A stretch of 64,000 nucleotides of DNA from the NCBI GenBank assembly GCA_020638055.1, contig JACKJH010000001.1, positions 124,001-188,000 of the forward strand, given 5' to 3'. The notes below the pieces were generated by a model. It had not been told where the DNA came from. It was given only the letters and a program-made list of their open reading frames with translations, and did not search any database. A program made the position numbers and the translations under genes. Of the stretch, positions 50,501 through 58,566 are shown in pieces (within the stretch, counting starts at the first letter, position 1; each line of letters begins with the position of its first letter). This DNA is from Hyphomicrobiaceae bacterium. GTDB taxonomy: Bacteria > Pseudomonadota > Alphaproteobacteria > Rhizobiales > Hyphomicrobiaceae.

Positions 50501-51865
50501 CAGAAGTTCGCGGATGTTTTCGGGGAGTTGCGGGCGATAGCTGGGCTTCGGCGGCGCGACGCTCGCCATCGCCGCCGACTGCACGAGCTTGGTCGGATGA
50601 GCCTGAGAGCCGGAGATACGGATCGCCTGCAATCCGTATTCTTCGTAGATGGCGTCGGAGATGCGGCTATCATCGTCGGCCCCGGCTTCGGTCTCGGCCA
50701 GCGCGTCGACGATCTCATAGTCGAGCGCGACGCCTTCAGGCTCGGCCATAGGTGCTGCGGGCGCGGTCCTGTCGGCGCGATTGAGATAGCCGCTCACGCT
50801 GCGCGCGGCGGCGGGCCCAGCGGCCGGAACGATGACGGACGGATCGATCGGCAGGCGCGGCGGAAGATACGCGCCGATCCACTCTATGAGCGTGGCGGCG
50901 TCCCGCGCGGTCCCCGGCGAGGCTGGAAAATCCGTGGGATCGTCGGCGGGCAGCTTGTCGATGACGGTAAGCCGCGTGGCGAAGGTCGTGCCATGCTTGG
51001 CATAGACCGCGCCGTCGATCCCGGCGGAGAACACGATCCGGCCGCGCTCCTGCAGGCGGGCGAAGGCGGCGGTCCAGGCCGGGGCTTCCGGGCCGAAGTT
51101 CGCGCCGGTGATCGTGACGAGACGCCCGCCGGGCGCCAGGCGCGCGAGCGCCGAGGCGACATGGCGGAACGCGGCGTCGGCCACGCGGCCCTCGACATGA
51201 ACCATGGCCGAGAACGGCGGGTTCATCAGCACGACGGAGGGCACGGCGGCGGCGTCGAGATGATCGTCGATCTGGGCCGCGTCGAAGCGGGTCACGAGAA
51301 TGGCCGGAAAGAGAGAGGAGAGCAGCGCGGCGCGCGTGTCGGCCAACTCGTTCAGCACGAGCGAGCCGCCGGCGATCTCGGCGAGGATCGCCAGCAGCCC
51401 GGTCCCGGCCGAGGGCTCCAGCACACGGTCGGCGGGCGTGATCGCGGCCGCGGTCGCGGCGACCAGGCCGAGTGGGATCGGCGTCGAAAATTGCTGGAGG
51501 GCCTGGCTTTCCTGCGAACGGCGGGTGTGCGTCGGCAGAAGTCCGACGATCTTGCCGAGCAGCGGGAGTGCCGCGACCGGAGAACCGGCTTTGCGGAAAA
51601 GCGCCTTTCCGTATTTGCGCAGGAAGAGGACGGTTGCGACCTCGCACGCCTCGTAGGCGGTTTTCCAGTCCCATAGGCCGGTGGCGTCGGAACCGCCGAA
51701 GGCCGCCTCCATCGCGCCGCGCAGGGCAGCGGCATCAACACGCGCACCGCGTTCGAGGTGCGGCAGGATGAGCAGGGCAGCCGCGCGGACGGCGGCGGCG
51801 GAATTGCCGGATGCGGCGAGCGGCGTCGCCGGCAGCGTATCGGCAAGGGGAAGCAGAGCGTTCAT
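47525..51865 (-). CDS. Giant methylase-helicase fusion (strawberry-notch type)
   Basis: A 1446-residue protein. The N-terminal third is an AdoMet-dependent DNA methylase (LEPSAGTGLLAILAE motif I, VVLMNPPFSAM catalytic NPPF at about residue 215). The middle is an SF2 helicase with Walker A FIGDGTGVGKGRQSAA (about 505) and IIFDEAHAMQN (about 612). The C-terminal strawberry-notch helicase domain has AIQGLGRTHRTNQAQPPLFRP. Such fusions are common in alphaproteobacterial ICEs and plasmids, where they are thought to protect or remodel incoming DNA; the exact role is unproven. The start at 51865 follows a structured leader related to those at 53717, 56043 and 58319. Confidence 0.92.
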   Translation of the reverse strand: MNALLPLADTLPATPLAASGNSAAAVRAAALLILPHLERGARVDAAALRGAMEAAFGGSDATGLWDWKTAYEACEVATVLFLRKYGKALFRKAGSPVAALPLLGKIVGLLPTHTRRSQESQALQQFSTPIPLGLVAATAAAITPADRVLEPSAGTGLLAILAEIAGGSLVLNELADTRAALLSSLFPAILVTRFDAAQIDDHLDAAAVPSVVLMNPPFSAMVHVEGRVADAAFRHVASALARLAPGGRLVTITGANFGPEAPAWTAAFARLQERGRIVFSAGIDGAVYAKHGTTFATRLTVIDKLPADDPTDFPASPGTARDAATLIEWIGAYLPPRLPIDPSVIVPAAGPAAARSVSGYLNRADRTAPAAPMAEPEGVALDYEIVDALAETEAGADDDSRISDAIYEEYGLQAIRISGSQAHPTKLVQSAAMASVAPPKPSYRPQLPENIRELLSDAQLETLVYAGEAHSNYLAGAWTVDETFDLVSAARDDAEKAVRFRRGFFIGDGTGVGKGRQSAAIILDNWLQGRRKAVWISKSDKLLEDAQRDWSALGMERLLVTPLSRFPQGRPITLPESVLFTTYATLRSDDRGEKLSRVKQIVEWLGSDFDGAIIFDEAHAMQNAAGGKGERGDVAASQQGRAGLRLQHALPNARITYVSATGATSVHNLAYAQRLGLWGGEDFPFSTRAEFVEAIEAGGVAAMEVLARDLRALGLYTARSLSFDGVEYELVEHALTPEQTRIYDTYAGAFAIIHNNLDAAMEAANITGSSGTLNKQAKSAARSAFESAKQRFFGHLLTSMKTPTLIRSITADLEDGHSAVIQIVSTGEALTERRLADIPTEEWNDIRADITPREYVLSYLETSFPVQLYEPFTDSDGKVSSRPVMRDGQPVESREAVARRTELIEKLASLPAVPGALDQIVQHFGTDMVAEVTGRSRRIVRKGQRLVVENRATSANLAETQAFMDDAKRVLIFSDAGGTGRSYHAELSARNTRLRVHYLLEPGWKADAAIQGLGRTHRTNQAQPPLFRPIATDVKAEKRFLSTIARRLDTLGAITRGQRQTGGQGLFRPEDNLESPYARDALRQLYMLLVRGKVEGCSLDRFESATGLKLMDSTGIKDELPPITTFLNRLLALTIELQGVLFTAFEQLLTARIEGAIASGTYDAGLETLTAERFIVTDRKTIYVHPGTGAETRLLAITQRERNRPLTLAAALGHLADRRAKLLVNERSGRAAVQVPTTSIMLDDGEIERRVRLLRPMEAHNMPVRAMDETHWIEADHDAFAAAWTAEIAEVPEFADSTIHVVTGLLLPIWKSLPNESTRVYRLQTDDGERIIGRKVSPAWAANATTTSTTTLTPDDAFMALMDGRTILDLAEGLQLRRARVMGANRIELSGFTDTMRERLSAYGLFHEIISWKLRMFVPVDANGPIVLVKLLERWPVERIGEREAA

Positions 51866-51924
51866 CGTGGAAGTCCTCGGGAGAGCGGAAACAGGCAAGC
51901 CCGCCGACGCTCTCTCTCGGACCG

Positions 51925-51942
51925 GACGGGCTCGAACCCGTC
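51925..51942 (-). promoter_or_regulatory. Divergent GACGGG leader before the methylase-helicase
   Basis: Sense strand: a purine run, then GACGGG-TTCGAG-CCCGTC (51925-51942) and CCGAGAGAGAG. These pieces also occur in the leader of the ParB-like gene, but the order is altered and the distance to the start codon is 59 bases instead of 13-14. It is probably a diverged member of the leader family. Confidence 0.4.
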
Positions 51943-52024
51943 CCGGCCACTCTCTCCCTCTCAAACCGTGGCCATAGCCGACATGAAACAAGCGCCCGGC
52001 CGTACGGCCGGGCGCTTGTGAAAG

Positions 52025-52669
52025 TCAGCCGAACCGGCGTCCGGTTTCGGTGAATGTGTATTGGTTGGCGGTGATCGTCTCGTCCACGGCCTCGTCCGAA
52101 CTGAGATATTCGTATTCGCGTTCGAGCTGCCGGTAGAGCCAGCGGGCGAGATCGCGCAGCGCCTCGATCACGGCGTCTTCCGCATCCGCTGTCATGTCCT
52201 GCCAGGTCGGGCTATCGCGCTCGACCGAGATCGCCATGCAATACTCATGAGAGTAGCGGCCACGATGGCTGACATCGGCGCGGAGCTGATAGAAGTTGCG
52301 GCGCTGGATCGCGAGCAGATCATCGGCGATCGCGTGCAGGCGCGTGTCCTGCGGCGCGTGCGCGCGAATTTCGCGGGTGGCGTTTTTCCGAAAGGCGTAG
52401 AACGCCTGATAGCTGGCGCCGTCGCCCTGCGACCAGAAGCCGGTGAACGCGATCTGCGGCTCCTGACGGGTGCCGCCGCCCATGAGGCGGACGGGCCGGG
52501 TTTTGAGGCAGATGCCGAGGATTTCCGCAATGCGCTGGAAGTCCTCGAAGACGGAATCATACCATTCGTAGTCGAAGCCGCCTTCACGATACCAGGCCCG
52601 AGCGTTGTCCTTGGCGGCGTCGGAAAGCTCGTCGAGCCGATAGACCGTGGTTTCGATAATCTCAGGCAT
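52025..52669 (-). CDS. Conserved ICE protein, unknown
   Basis: A 214-residue cytoplasmic protein beginning MPEIIETTVYRLDELSDAAKDNARAWYREGGFDYEWYDSVFEDFQRIAEILGI. Homologues are sometimes labelled antitoxin of a toxin-antitoxin stability system, but I see no toxin partner and no DNA-binding motif. It contains FTGFWSQGDGASYQAFYAF, typical of the family, and an acidic C-terminus. It overlaps the downstream-encoded neighbour (52662-53078) by eight bases, so the two are co-expressed. Confidence 0.75.
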   Translation of the reverse strand: MPEIIETTVYRLDELSDAAKDNARAWYREGGFDYEWYDSVFEDFQRIAEILGICLKTRPVRLMGGGTRQEPQIAFTGFWSQGDGASYQAFYAFRKNATREIRAHAPQDTRLHAIADDLLAIQRRNFYQLRADVSHRGRYSHEYCMAISVERDSPTWQDMTADAEDAVIEALRDLARWLYRQLEREYEYLSSDEAVDETITANQYTFTETGRRFG

Positions 52670-53078
52670 CGGGATCGCCTCCGTCGAGAACCTGGGCAAG
52701 CCAGCCGTGGGTATAGGTCCAGGCGACGGTCTCGCCGGTGGCGAGATCAAGGACATGCGCGCCGCCGCCGAAGCCGTCGGGGCGCGGCCGCGAACAGGTG
52801 TTGGCATATTGGAAGCCCCAGCGGCCGGAGAGACCGAACGCCGTCGCGCACCGCTGGACGAACCGGATGACACGCGCGGGATCGCCGGTGGTGTCATCGC
52901 GCATCCAGAGCTGGGTGCCGCCATGCTCGGGTTCGATCGACAGGAGGAAGCCTTCCGATGGCGGGTCTTCGACGGCGTTCTCGGCGGCGAGCGTGTTGTA
53001 GAGATCGAGCGCACGAGCGGCATTGTCGGGGGTGCCCACGTCGAGCAGGCAGGAAAAGCGGGTGAAATACTCGGCCAT
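52662..53078 (-). CDS. Conserved ICE hypothetical protein
   Basis: A 138-residue protein (MAEYFTRFSCLLDVGTPDNAARALDLYNTLAAENAVEDPPSEGFLLSIEPEHGGTQLWMRDDTTGDPARVIRFVQRCATAFGLSGRWGFQYANTCSR...). The pattern of alternating strands with the WGFQYANTCSRPRPDGFGGGAHVLDL block is well ordered, yet I do not recognise a named family. It has no signal or membrane segment. It is co-directional and overlaps the next gene. Confidence 0.7.
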   Translation of the reverse strand: MAEYFTRFSCLLDVGTPDNAARALDLYNTLAAENAVEDPPSEGFLLSIEPEHGGTQLWMRDDTTGDPARVIRFVQRCATAFGLSGRWGFQYANTCSRPRPDGFGGGAHVLDLATGETVAWTYTHGWLAQVLDGGDPDA

Positions 53079-53147
53079 GACTGGCTCCTGAAACGACGAA
53101 ACCCGGCGCATGGCCGGGTCGAATGAACGAAAGAGCGTGGCGGAAAG

Positions 53148-53702
53148 TCAGGCGGCGAGCGGCAATCGCAGAAGTTCGGCGGCCGTCTCGCGCCAGAGCG
53201 CATCGACCAGCCGCGCCTCAAGCTGGCTGGCGCGGTAGCGATAGTCGCGAGCCGGGCCGTGCTCGCCGCGACCGGACGCGGCGAAGGCCGCGCCGCGCAA
53301 CTTGCTGGCCTCGGTCACGATCTGGCGGGCTTCGGCGTCGGATGCGACCGGCTGCTGCCAGAGGATGATCCCGGCCCGGATCGTTCCGGCGAGAACCAGG
53401 CCCTGATCGCAGTCCTGAATGACCACGATGCGCGGGCGGAAACGCAGCATGTCGTCGGTCCCGACGCGGACGTCGCCGCCTGCGATGCGGCGGCTGGCGA
53501 CGGACATGGCCTCTTCGGGCGACGGGCATTCGCCGATGGTGACGATATGGTCGAAGCCATCGGCATCCATGCCGTCGTAGCTGGCGGTGCCGATGCAGGA
53601 GATCCGCAGCGGGAATTTCTGCGCGCGCTGCAGGGCCGGCAGGACATGATGTGCGAGAATGGCGCCGATCGGGACGACGCGGGATTGGCCGGAAAGGGTC
53701 AT
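53148..53702 (-). CDS. Conserved hypothetical protein with structured leader
   Basis: A 184-residue cytoplasmic protein: MTLSGQSRVVPIGAILAHHVLPALQRAQKFPLRISCIGTASYDGMDADGFDHIVTIGECPSPEEAMSVASRRIAGG. No family is recognised. The start at 53702 lies 14 bases downstream of a GACGGG-type structured leader that is shared with the ParB-like and ArdC genes, so its expression is probably coordinated with theirs. Confidence 0.65.
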   Translation of the reverse strand: MTLSGQSRVVPIGAILAHHVLPALQRAQKFPLRISCIGTASYDGMDADGFDHIVTIGECPSPEEAMSVASRRIAGGDVRVGTDDMLRFRPRIVVIQDCDQGLVLAGTIRAGIILWQQPVASDAEARQIVTEASKLRGAAFAASGRGEHGPARDYRYRASQLEARLVDALWRETAAELLRLPLAA

Positions 53703-53716
53703 GGGATCTACTCCGC

Positions 53717-53756
53717 GACGGGCGGCGGAAGACTCTCCTCTACCTCGTAACCCGTC
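53717..53756 (-). promoter_or_regulatory. GACGGGTT leader RNA, copy C
   Basis: Sense strand: GGACGG...TGACGGGTT, an inner hairpin GGTAGA...TCTTCC with one mismatch, then GCCCGTC closing the outer stem, followed by GCGGAG and the ATG 14 bases on. The same design is present at 56043-56081 and 58319-58358. Confidence 0.6.
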
Positions 53757-53856
53757 ACGGCCAGGCCGTCCGGCCTCTGCCTCTCTCCACTCTTGGAAGG
53801 CGACCGTGGCGAGCATGAAAAATGCGCCCCACCGGATGATGGGGCGCATGTTTCGA

Positions 53857-56028
53857 TCACTCGGCCGCCACGAGAACGACGTGCTCGTCTTCGGCCTCAA
53901 TGGCTGCGTCCTCGTCGCCATCGCCTGCCAGGAAGTCCGGCAGGGCCTCGCCGTCACCGTCACCGGCATCGCCAGCGTCCGCGGCGTCACCGTCGAGTTC
54001 GACCAGGCGCAGCGGCTCGGGCAGCCAGCCGGTCTCCGCCAGCAGGCGCTCGGCTTCCTTCGCCATGTCGCCCTTCTTCAGATGGCTGATGAGCTGGGCT
54101 GCGCGCTCGCCCGCACCTTCGCGGACGGCTTCGAGGATACGGGGCTTGGTGACGCGGCCGAGATAGTTGTCGACCGTGGGCCTCCAGCCGCCATCGGCCA
54201 CCATGTCGAAGCCGGTGGCGCGGGCGATACGGTCTGCACCGGAGAGGCGACGATCAAGGCCGAACTGCGAGACACCGGAACCGCTGTGGGGGTTCGGCCG
54301 CTCGTAGAGGGCGTTGACGCCATAGCTGACGCAATGGGCCAAGAGCGCCATCCGGCTCGCCTCGTCGAGCGCGGCGATCCAGTCCCAGAGCGCGCCTTCG
54401 TCGGTCGGCATATCGGCCTTCCAGGCGTCGAAGCGCTCGTCGATGGCCTTGGCCGAGGGCGTGTCGCTGAGGTCGCCGCCCTGCACACCGAAACGCTGCT
54501 GGCGCACGGAGATCTCCATGCAGCCGGTCGGCGCCGAGTAGTGATAACGCTGCATGACCAGGCGGTGCAGGAGCGCCGTCATCGCGACATGCGGATTGTT
54601 GGCGAGCGCGTCATGAAGCGCGAGCGTGCGATGGGCGGTGAGTTCGATCACCAGCCGTTCGGGAAGCGGCTTGATGCTGTCGTCCTCGTCCTCCTCCGCG
54701 TCCACCGGCTCGCCGCCGATGGTGATGACGGCCCGCTGGACGCCGGGCTGGGCCGCGACCGCGCTGCCTTCGGACTCGCCATCGCCGGCATCCTCCTCGC
54801 CGTCGACGGCGACGGGCGCTTCATCCTCGGGACGGACATAGCCGCGGGCAACGACAAGCTCGCCGGCGCGGTCGATGCTGATGAAGACGCCCGCTCGGGC
54901 GATCTCGGCAGCGTCATAGATCGCCGGACGTTTCTCGAAGGCGCTCAGCGCGGCCTCGATCTCACCGAGGCGCGCGTCGATGTCATCGGGCAGCTCGTCA
55001 TAGTCGGCGTGTTCCGCCTCGAGCCGCTCATATTCCTCGCGCAACGCCTCGCGGGTGGCGCGCTCGTCCTCGGTCAGATCGGGGAACGTGGCAGTCAGGA
55101 CGCGAAGGCCGCGATCATGGCCGTAGGGCAGATCGGTATCGACCTCGATCCACTTCCAGCCCTCGGCCGCGACTTCATCGGCGATGCCCTTCAGCTTGTC
55201 CGAGACCAGCCGGTCGAGCAGCTCGGGATTTTCCAGCCAGCCTTCGTCCTCGTCGGAGAAGAGATCGCGCAGCATCACGCCGCCGGCCTGTTCGTAGGCT
55301 TCGACGCCGATGAACTGCGCGCGCTTGTCATCGGTCGGCACCGTCGTCTCGGTCAGCAGATCACGAGCATACCAGGGCTGGCGGTTGTGAGAACGCTGGA
55401 TCGCCTCCCAGACCTGCTCCTGACGGGCATGATCGGGGTTGACGGTGAACGCCTCCAGCATCGCCAGCGTCATCTCGCTGCGCGCATAGGCGTCCATGAG
55501 GGACGGCGCCACACGAGCAAGGCGCAGACGCTGGGCGATATAGCGCGGCGTGGTGCGATATGCGTCGGCGACTTCCTCCTTCGACATGCCGCCGTCAACC
55601 ATGCGCTTGAACGCCTTGAACTGGTCGAGCGGATGCAGCGCCAGCCGGATGACGTTCTCGGCGTAGGAATCGTCGACGGCCGAGGTCTTCGCATTGGCCT
55701 TCTTGACGAGGCAGGGAACGAGACCGTCAGCCGGGAAACGACCCGCCACGACCAGGCGGGCGATAGCACGGTAGCGCCGGCCGCCTGCCGGGGTCTCGAA
55801 GTCGCCGGTCTCGGTGCCGGCATCGTCGAGGACGGCACGGACATTGAGACCCATCACGAGGTCTTCGCGGCGATCGATGTCCTGGGTCAGCTCGTCGAGG
55901 CCGTCTTCGACGTCGATCTCGCGCACATTGCTGTCCGACAGCCGGATACGGTTGAACGGAATGTCGCGCGTGCGGGAAAACTCGATCATCGCGACGGCAG
56001 GGTTCTTCTTGCGGGCGGCTTTAGCCAT
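53857..56028 (-). CDS. Large ParB/Srx-domain protein
   Basis: A 723-residue protein. The N-terminal ParB nuclease-like domain (about residues 20-125: IPFNRIRLSDSNVREIDVEDGLDELTQDIDRREDL...TPAGGRRYRAIARLVVAGRF) and a KorB-like HTH (EEVADAYRTTPRYIAQRLRLARVAPSLMDAYARSEMTLAMLEAFTV) are followed by a long C-terminal region found only in ICE and plasmid versions, with acidic, low-complexity linkers (DGEEDAGDGESEG) and an acidic tail. It may act in partition, regulation or DNA protection of the element; it is not next to parA. CTPase residues were not checked. It follows leader copy B. Confidence 0.87.
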   Translation of the reverse strand: MAKAARKKNPAVAMIEFSRTRDIPFNRIRLSDSNVREIDVEDGLDELTQDIDRREDLVMGLNVRAVLDDAGTETGDFETPAGGRRYRAIARLVVAGRFPADGLVPCLVKKANAKTSAVDDSYAENVIRLALHPLDQFKAFKRMVDGGMSKEEVADAYRTTPRYIAQRLRLARVAPSLMDAYARSEMTLAMLEAFTVNPDHARQEQVWEAIQRSHNRQPWYARDLLTETTVPTDDKRAQFIGVEAYEQAGGVMLRDLFSDEDEGWLENPELLDRLVSDKLKGIADEVAAEGWKWIEVDTDLPYGHDRGLRVLTATFPDLTEDERATREALREEYERLEAEHADYDELPDDIDARLGEIEAALSAFEKRPAIYDAAEIARAGVFISIDRAGELVVARGYVRPEDEAPVAVDGEEDAGDGESEGSAVAAQPGVQRAVITIGGEPVDAEEDEDDSIKPLPERLVIELTAHRTLALHDALANNPHVAMTALLHRLVMQRYHYSAPTGCMEISVRQQRFGVQGGDLSDTPSAKAIDERFDAWKADMPTDEGALWDWIAALDEASRMALLAHCVSYGVNALYERPNPHSGSGVSQFGLDRRLSGADRIARATGFDMVADGGWRPTVDNYLGRVTKPRILEAVREGAGERAAQLISHLKKGDMAKEAERLLAETGWLPEPLRLVELDGDAADAGDAGDGDGEALPDFLAGDGDEDAAIEAEDEHVVLVAAE

Positions 56029-56042
56029 GGTCTTTACTCCAC

Positions 56043-56081
56043 GACGGGCGCCGAGAGCCTCTCTCTCGGTCCTAACCCGTC
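56043..56081 (-). promoter_or_regulatory. GACGGGTT leader RNA, copy B
   Basis: Sense strand: GGACGGGATTTCATGACGGGTT, inner hairpin CCGAGAG-AGAGG-CTCTCGG, then CGCCCGTC closing on GACGGG, followed by GTGGAG and the ATG of the ParB-like gene 14 bases later. A purine-rich run (GAGGGAGAGAGG) lies just upstream. The inner stem differs from the other copies on both strands. Confidence 0.65.
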
Positions 56082-56159
56082 ATGAAATCCCGTCCCCTCT
56101 CTCCCTCTATCGGCGGTGCGGCTGGCGGGGCGCCAACCGGCAGAGCGCACGGCTGCGCC

Positions 56160-56582
56160 TCATCCTCCCCCGGTTTCCGGCGTCTCGCCGTCTTCGAGAT
56201 CGAGCGTTTCCTGAAGATAACGCGAAGGCGTTTTCTCCTCCGGCCCCTGCCAGGCGATGCGGCCGTTCCGCCAGATCGTGACGAGGCCGCCGCCGACAGG
56301 GCGCGCCGGTCGGGGTTTCGCCTCGAAATTCCGGCAACCGAACTCGGCCGTCGTCGCCGAGAAGACGGTGGAGGACCGGCCATCCAGAAGCACACGGTCG
56401 CATGTGCCGGACGGCCGCTTGACGCGCTTGCGCGAAAGGTCGAGCCGGAACATCTCGTAGGCGCGCTGCTCGTTGTCGGACGGAGCGTGCCAGTGGATGC
56501 AGTTCTTGCACTGGCCGCGTTCGTGGCGAACGGGCGGATCTAGCGGCGGCCCGCCGTTGTGACCTGATCCGGGCGTGCTCAT
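56160..56582 (-). CDS. Conserved ICE protein with Cys cluster
   Basis: A 140-residue protein: MSTPGSGHNGGPPLDPPVRHERGQCKNCIHWHAPSDNEQRAYEMFRLDLSRKRVKRPSGTCDRVLLDGRS...FGCRNFEAK. The CxxCxxWH pair plus two later Cys (GTCDRV, FGCRNFE) suggests a zinc site. GSGHNGGPPL is a motif seen at the start of many mobile-element proteins. No function is known to me. It overlaps the next gene by four bases. Confidence 0.72.
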   Translation of the reverse strand: MSTPGSGHNGGPPLDPPVRHERGQCKNCIHWHAPSDNEQRAYEMFRLDLSRKRVKRPSGTCDRVLLDGRSSTVFSATTAEFGCRNFEAKPRPARPVGGGLVTIWRNGRIAWQGPEEKTPSRYLQETLDLEDGETPETGGG

Positions 56583-57352
56583 GGCCGGGCACCTCCGGCG
56601 ATAGTGACGGGGATGATCCGCTGGACGGTGACGGGCCGCGTCTCGGCGGCCTGCGCGAGCTGCTCGATCAACGCCACATCGGCATCCGAACATTGGCCGC
56701 GCACCTCGATCTCAACGCGATGATCGGCGTGGCGAAGATGGGAATCGCGCAGGCGATGGTCGGACGCGGCGTGGAATCCCGCATTCCGATCAATGGGATG
56801 CACTCGCTCGTTGAGAAACAGAATGCCCGATCCGAGATTGCCGCAGAACAGCCGCTCGTCGCTTTCGGCCCTGTTCGGACCGCCCGCGACCTTGCGCTTG
56901 CCGATCTGGCGGAAGGCGTCGTGGAAGCTCGAAGGGTCGCGGGTGATGCGAGCCGAACGCTCCTGATGGAAGACCCATGGCGGCCGGTCGGGATCGAGCT
57001 TGCCGACGGCGATCTGATGCAGGAAATCGGCGAAGCTCGCCGGATCGGCAGGATATGGGCAGGTCCGCCAGATCTCGCGGACGCGGGCGCGCAGGGCGTC
57101 GGGCAGCGTAAAGAGCCGGGCACGGCCTTTCCGCCACCAGGCAGCGCGCTGATCGCGACGGTCGCGTTCGTACTCGTCCCACCAGATGGTGCGGCGAGCC
57201 ATTTCCTCGTCGGCGCCATGCTGCGTGGCGGCGATGTCGTCGGCAAAGAGCGGCAGGGCCTCGCGTTCGAGCCGCTGCTTGCGGTGGAACGCCGCGCGCT
57301 TGCGTGACGTATCGCGATAGGATTCGGGGCGATGCCAACGGCCGAAGCGCAT
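56579..57352 (-). CDS. Conserved ICE hypothetical protein, ArdC operon
   Basis: A 257-residue highly basic protein rich in Arg and Trp (MRFGRWHRPESYRDTSRKRAAFHRKQRLEREALPLFADDIAATQHGADEEMARRTIWWDEYERDRRDQRAAWWRKGRARLFTLPDALRARVREIW). The C-terminus has strands and an acidic patch. The basic, coiled N-terminus hints at nucleic-acid binding. I do not recognise a family. The ATG at 57352 overlaps the ardC stop (TGATG), so it is translated with ArdC. Confidence 0.72.
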   Translation of the reverse strand: MRFGRWHRPESYRDTSRKRAAFHRKQRLEREALPLFADDIAATQHGADEEMARRTIWWDEYERDRRDQRAAWWRKGRARLFTLPDALRARVREIWRTCPYPADPASFADFLHQIAVGKLDPDRPPWVFHQERSARITRDPSSFHDAFRQIGKRKVAGGPNRAESDERLFCGNLGSGILFLNERVHPIDRNAGFHAASDHRLRDSHLRHADHRVEIEVRGQCSDADVALIEQLAQAAETRPVTVQRIIPVTIAGGARP

Positions 57353-58305
57353 CACGCGGCCCTCCACATGTCGTCGGTATCGGGAGGGCTGTCGGCGTCC
57401 GGCAGGAAGGACAGGAGCCAGTCCGCCGCCTTGCTGGCCTGCGAGGCGGCGCGGACGATGGCGCGATTGTCCTCGCGCAGCACCTCCAGCCAGGAGCCGA
57501 TATAATCAGCATGGCGCACGGTCGGGACGATTCCGAGCGAGGCGCAGCAAAAGGCCGAGATCAGCTCGGCCGTGATTTCCTCGACCGAATAGAGCTTCGA
57601 GCCGAAGGAGCCGGAGAGGTTTCGGTTCAGCCGGTGCGCTGCGCCGCTGGCGTGACCGAGTTCATGGAGCGCCGTCCGATGCCAGTTGATTGGCTCGAAA
57701 TAGGCGGCCGGCGGCGGCACCTGCACATAGTCGAGCGACGGCACGTAGAACGCCCTGTTGCCGCCGATGCGGAAGTCGATGCTAGTCGCCTTGATGAGCG
57801 CCTCGACCTGGGGCTCGATCATGCCGGGCGGCGGAGGAGGCACCGCCGCCTCGATGTCTTCGGGCAGGTCGTCGCATTGCGCCGTGTTGAAGACCGTGAA
57901 GCGTTTCAGGAACGGAATCGCCTGCGCTTCCTCGCCGGCGTTGAAGGCGCGGCGCTTCTCGTCCTCCGGCGTGAAGCGGTCGGCATAGACGACGGTGGTG
58001 CCGCGTTCGCCCTTGCGGACATGGCCGCCGAGCGACAGCGCTTGGCGAAAGGTGAGCCAGCCCTGGCCGGGGAAACCATGTTCGATGACGGCGCCCCAGA
58101 GGATCAGGACGTTGATGCCGCTATAGCTGCGCGAGGTCGTGGCGTTTCGCGGCAAGCCGAGCGGAGCCTTCGCCGCCGAGGTGCCCCAGGGCTGGACCCA
58201 CGGCACGCGGCCGGCTTCCAGCTCGGCAATGATCTTGTCGGTGATTTCGTCATAGAGGTTCGCCCGGTCAGCGCCGGTGCGAGGGGTGCGGTCATATCTG
58301 GACAT
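57352..58305 (-). CDS. ardC: ArdC-type antirestriction metalloprotein
   Basis: A 317-residue ArdC protein. The N-terminal ssDNA-binding domain (about residues 10-140: NLYDEITDKIIAELEAGRVPWVQPWG...SRSYSGINVLILWGAVIEHGFPGQGWLTFRQALSLGGHVRKGERGTTVVYADRF) is followed by a zincin-like peptidase domain with HELGHASGAAHRLNR (about residue 212) and the downstream EEITAELISAF Glu. ArdC proteins protect transferred single-stranded DNA from restriction. It is preceded by leader copy A, whose SD-bearing hairpin may gate translation. Confidence 0.93.
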   Translation of the reverse strand: MSRYDRTPRTGADRANLYDEITDKIIAELEAGRVPWVQPWGTSAAKAPLGLPRNATTSRSYSGINVLILWGAVIEHGFPGQGWLTFRQALSLGGHVRKGERGTTVVYADRFTPEDEKRRAFNAGEEAQAIPFLKRFTVFNTAQCDDLPEDIEAAVPPPPPGMIEPQVEALIKATSIDFRIGGNRAFYVPSLDYVQVPPPAAYFEPINWHRTALHELGHASGAAHRLNRNLSGSFGSKLYSVEEITAELISAFCCASLGIVPTVRHADYIGSWLEVLREDNRAIVRAASQASKAADWLLSFLPDADSPPDTDDMWRAA

Positions 58306-58358
58306 CGCGGTTCTCCGCGACGGGCGCCGGAAGACTCTCTTCCGGTCCTCAACCCGTC
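58306..58358 (-). promoter_or_regulatory. GACGGGTT leader RNA, copy A, with SD hairpin
   Basis: Sense strand: TGACGGGTTGAGGA, inner hairpin CCGGAAGA-GAG-TCTTCCGG (58327-58345), closing CGCCCGTC (58319-58324), then CGCGG-AGAA-CCGCG (58306-58319), a hairpin that contains the ribosome site GGAG and ends at the ATG of ardC. The inner stem is fully complementary. This may be a translational switch. Confidence 0.65.
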
Positions 58359-58485
58359 ACGGAAAACCCGTCCGCACTCTCACTCTACAGGGGGCGTTGC
58401 GGGGTCTCCCCGCTGAAGGGATCGGCCGAGACCTTGGGCTCGGCCGCAGGGGAAGGCCTTCCCCTTCAAGCCTCCCAGATTGCGG

Positions 58486-58553
58486 TCCAATCACTCCCAA
58501 TTAGCGGATCATTGACTCCCAAACAGCCGGGCCCAATAATCCCGATTAGCTGG
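58486..58553. repeat. Three tandem 22-23 bp imperfect repeats
   Basis: Units at 58486-58507, 58508-58530 and 58531-58553 align on the core TCCCRAWYAGCNGG, preceded by AAT/ATT. They lie directly upstream of the ATPase gene at 58567 and end 13 bases before its start. They look like a multi-copy protein-binding site or operator array and are not CRISPR repeats. Confidence 0.55.
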
Positions 58554-58566
58554 ATTCGGAGCTGGT

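Noticed and set aside
53659..56085. 808-residue plus-strand open frame
   Set aside because: It is antisense to the ParB-like gene, which has clear domains, a start site and a leader.
58486..58553. CRISPR array
   Set aside because: The units are directly tandem without unique spacers and differ from each other; there are no cas genes.
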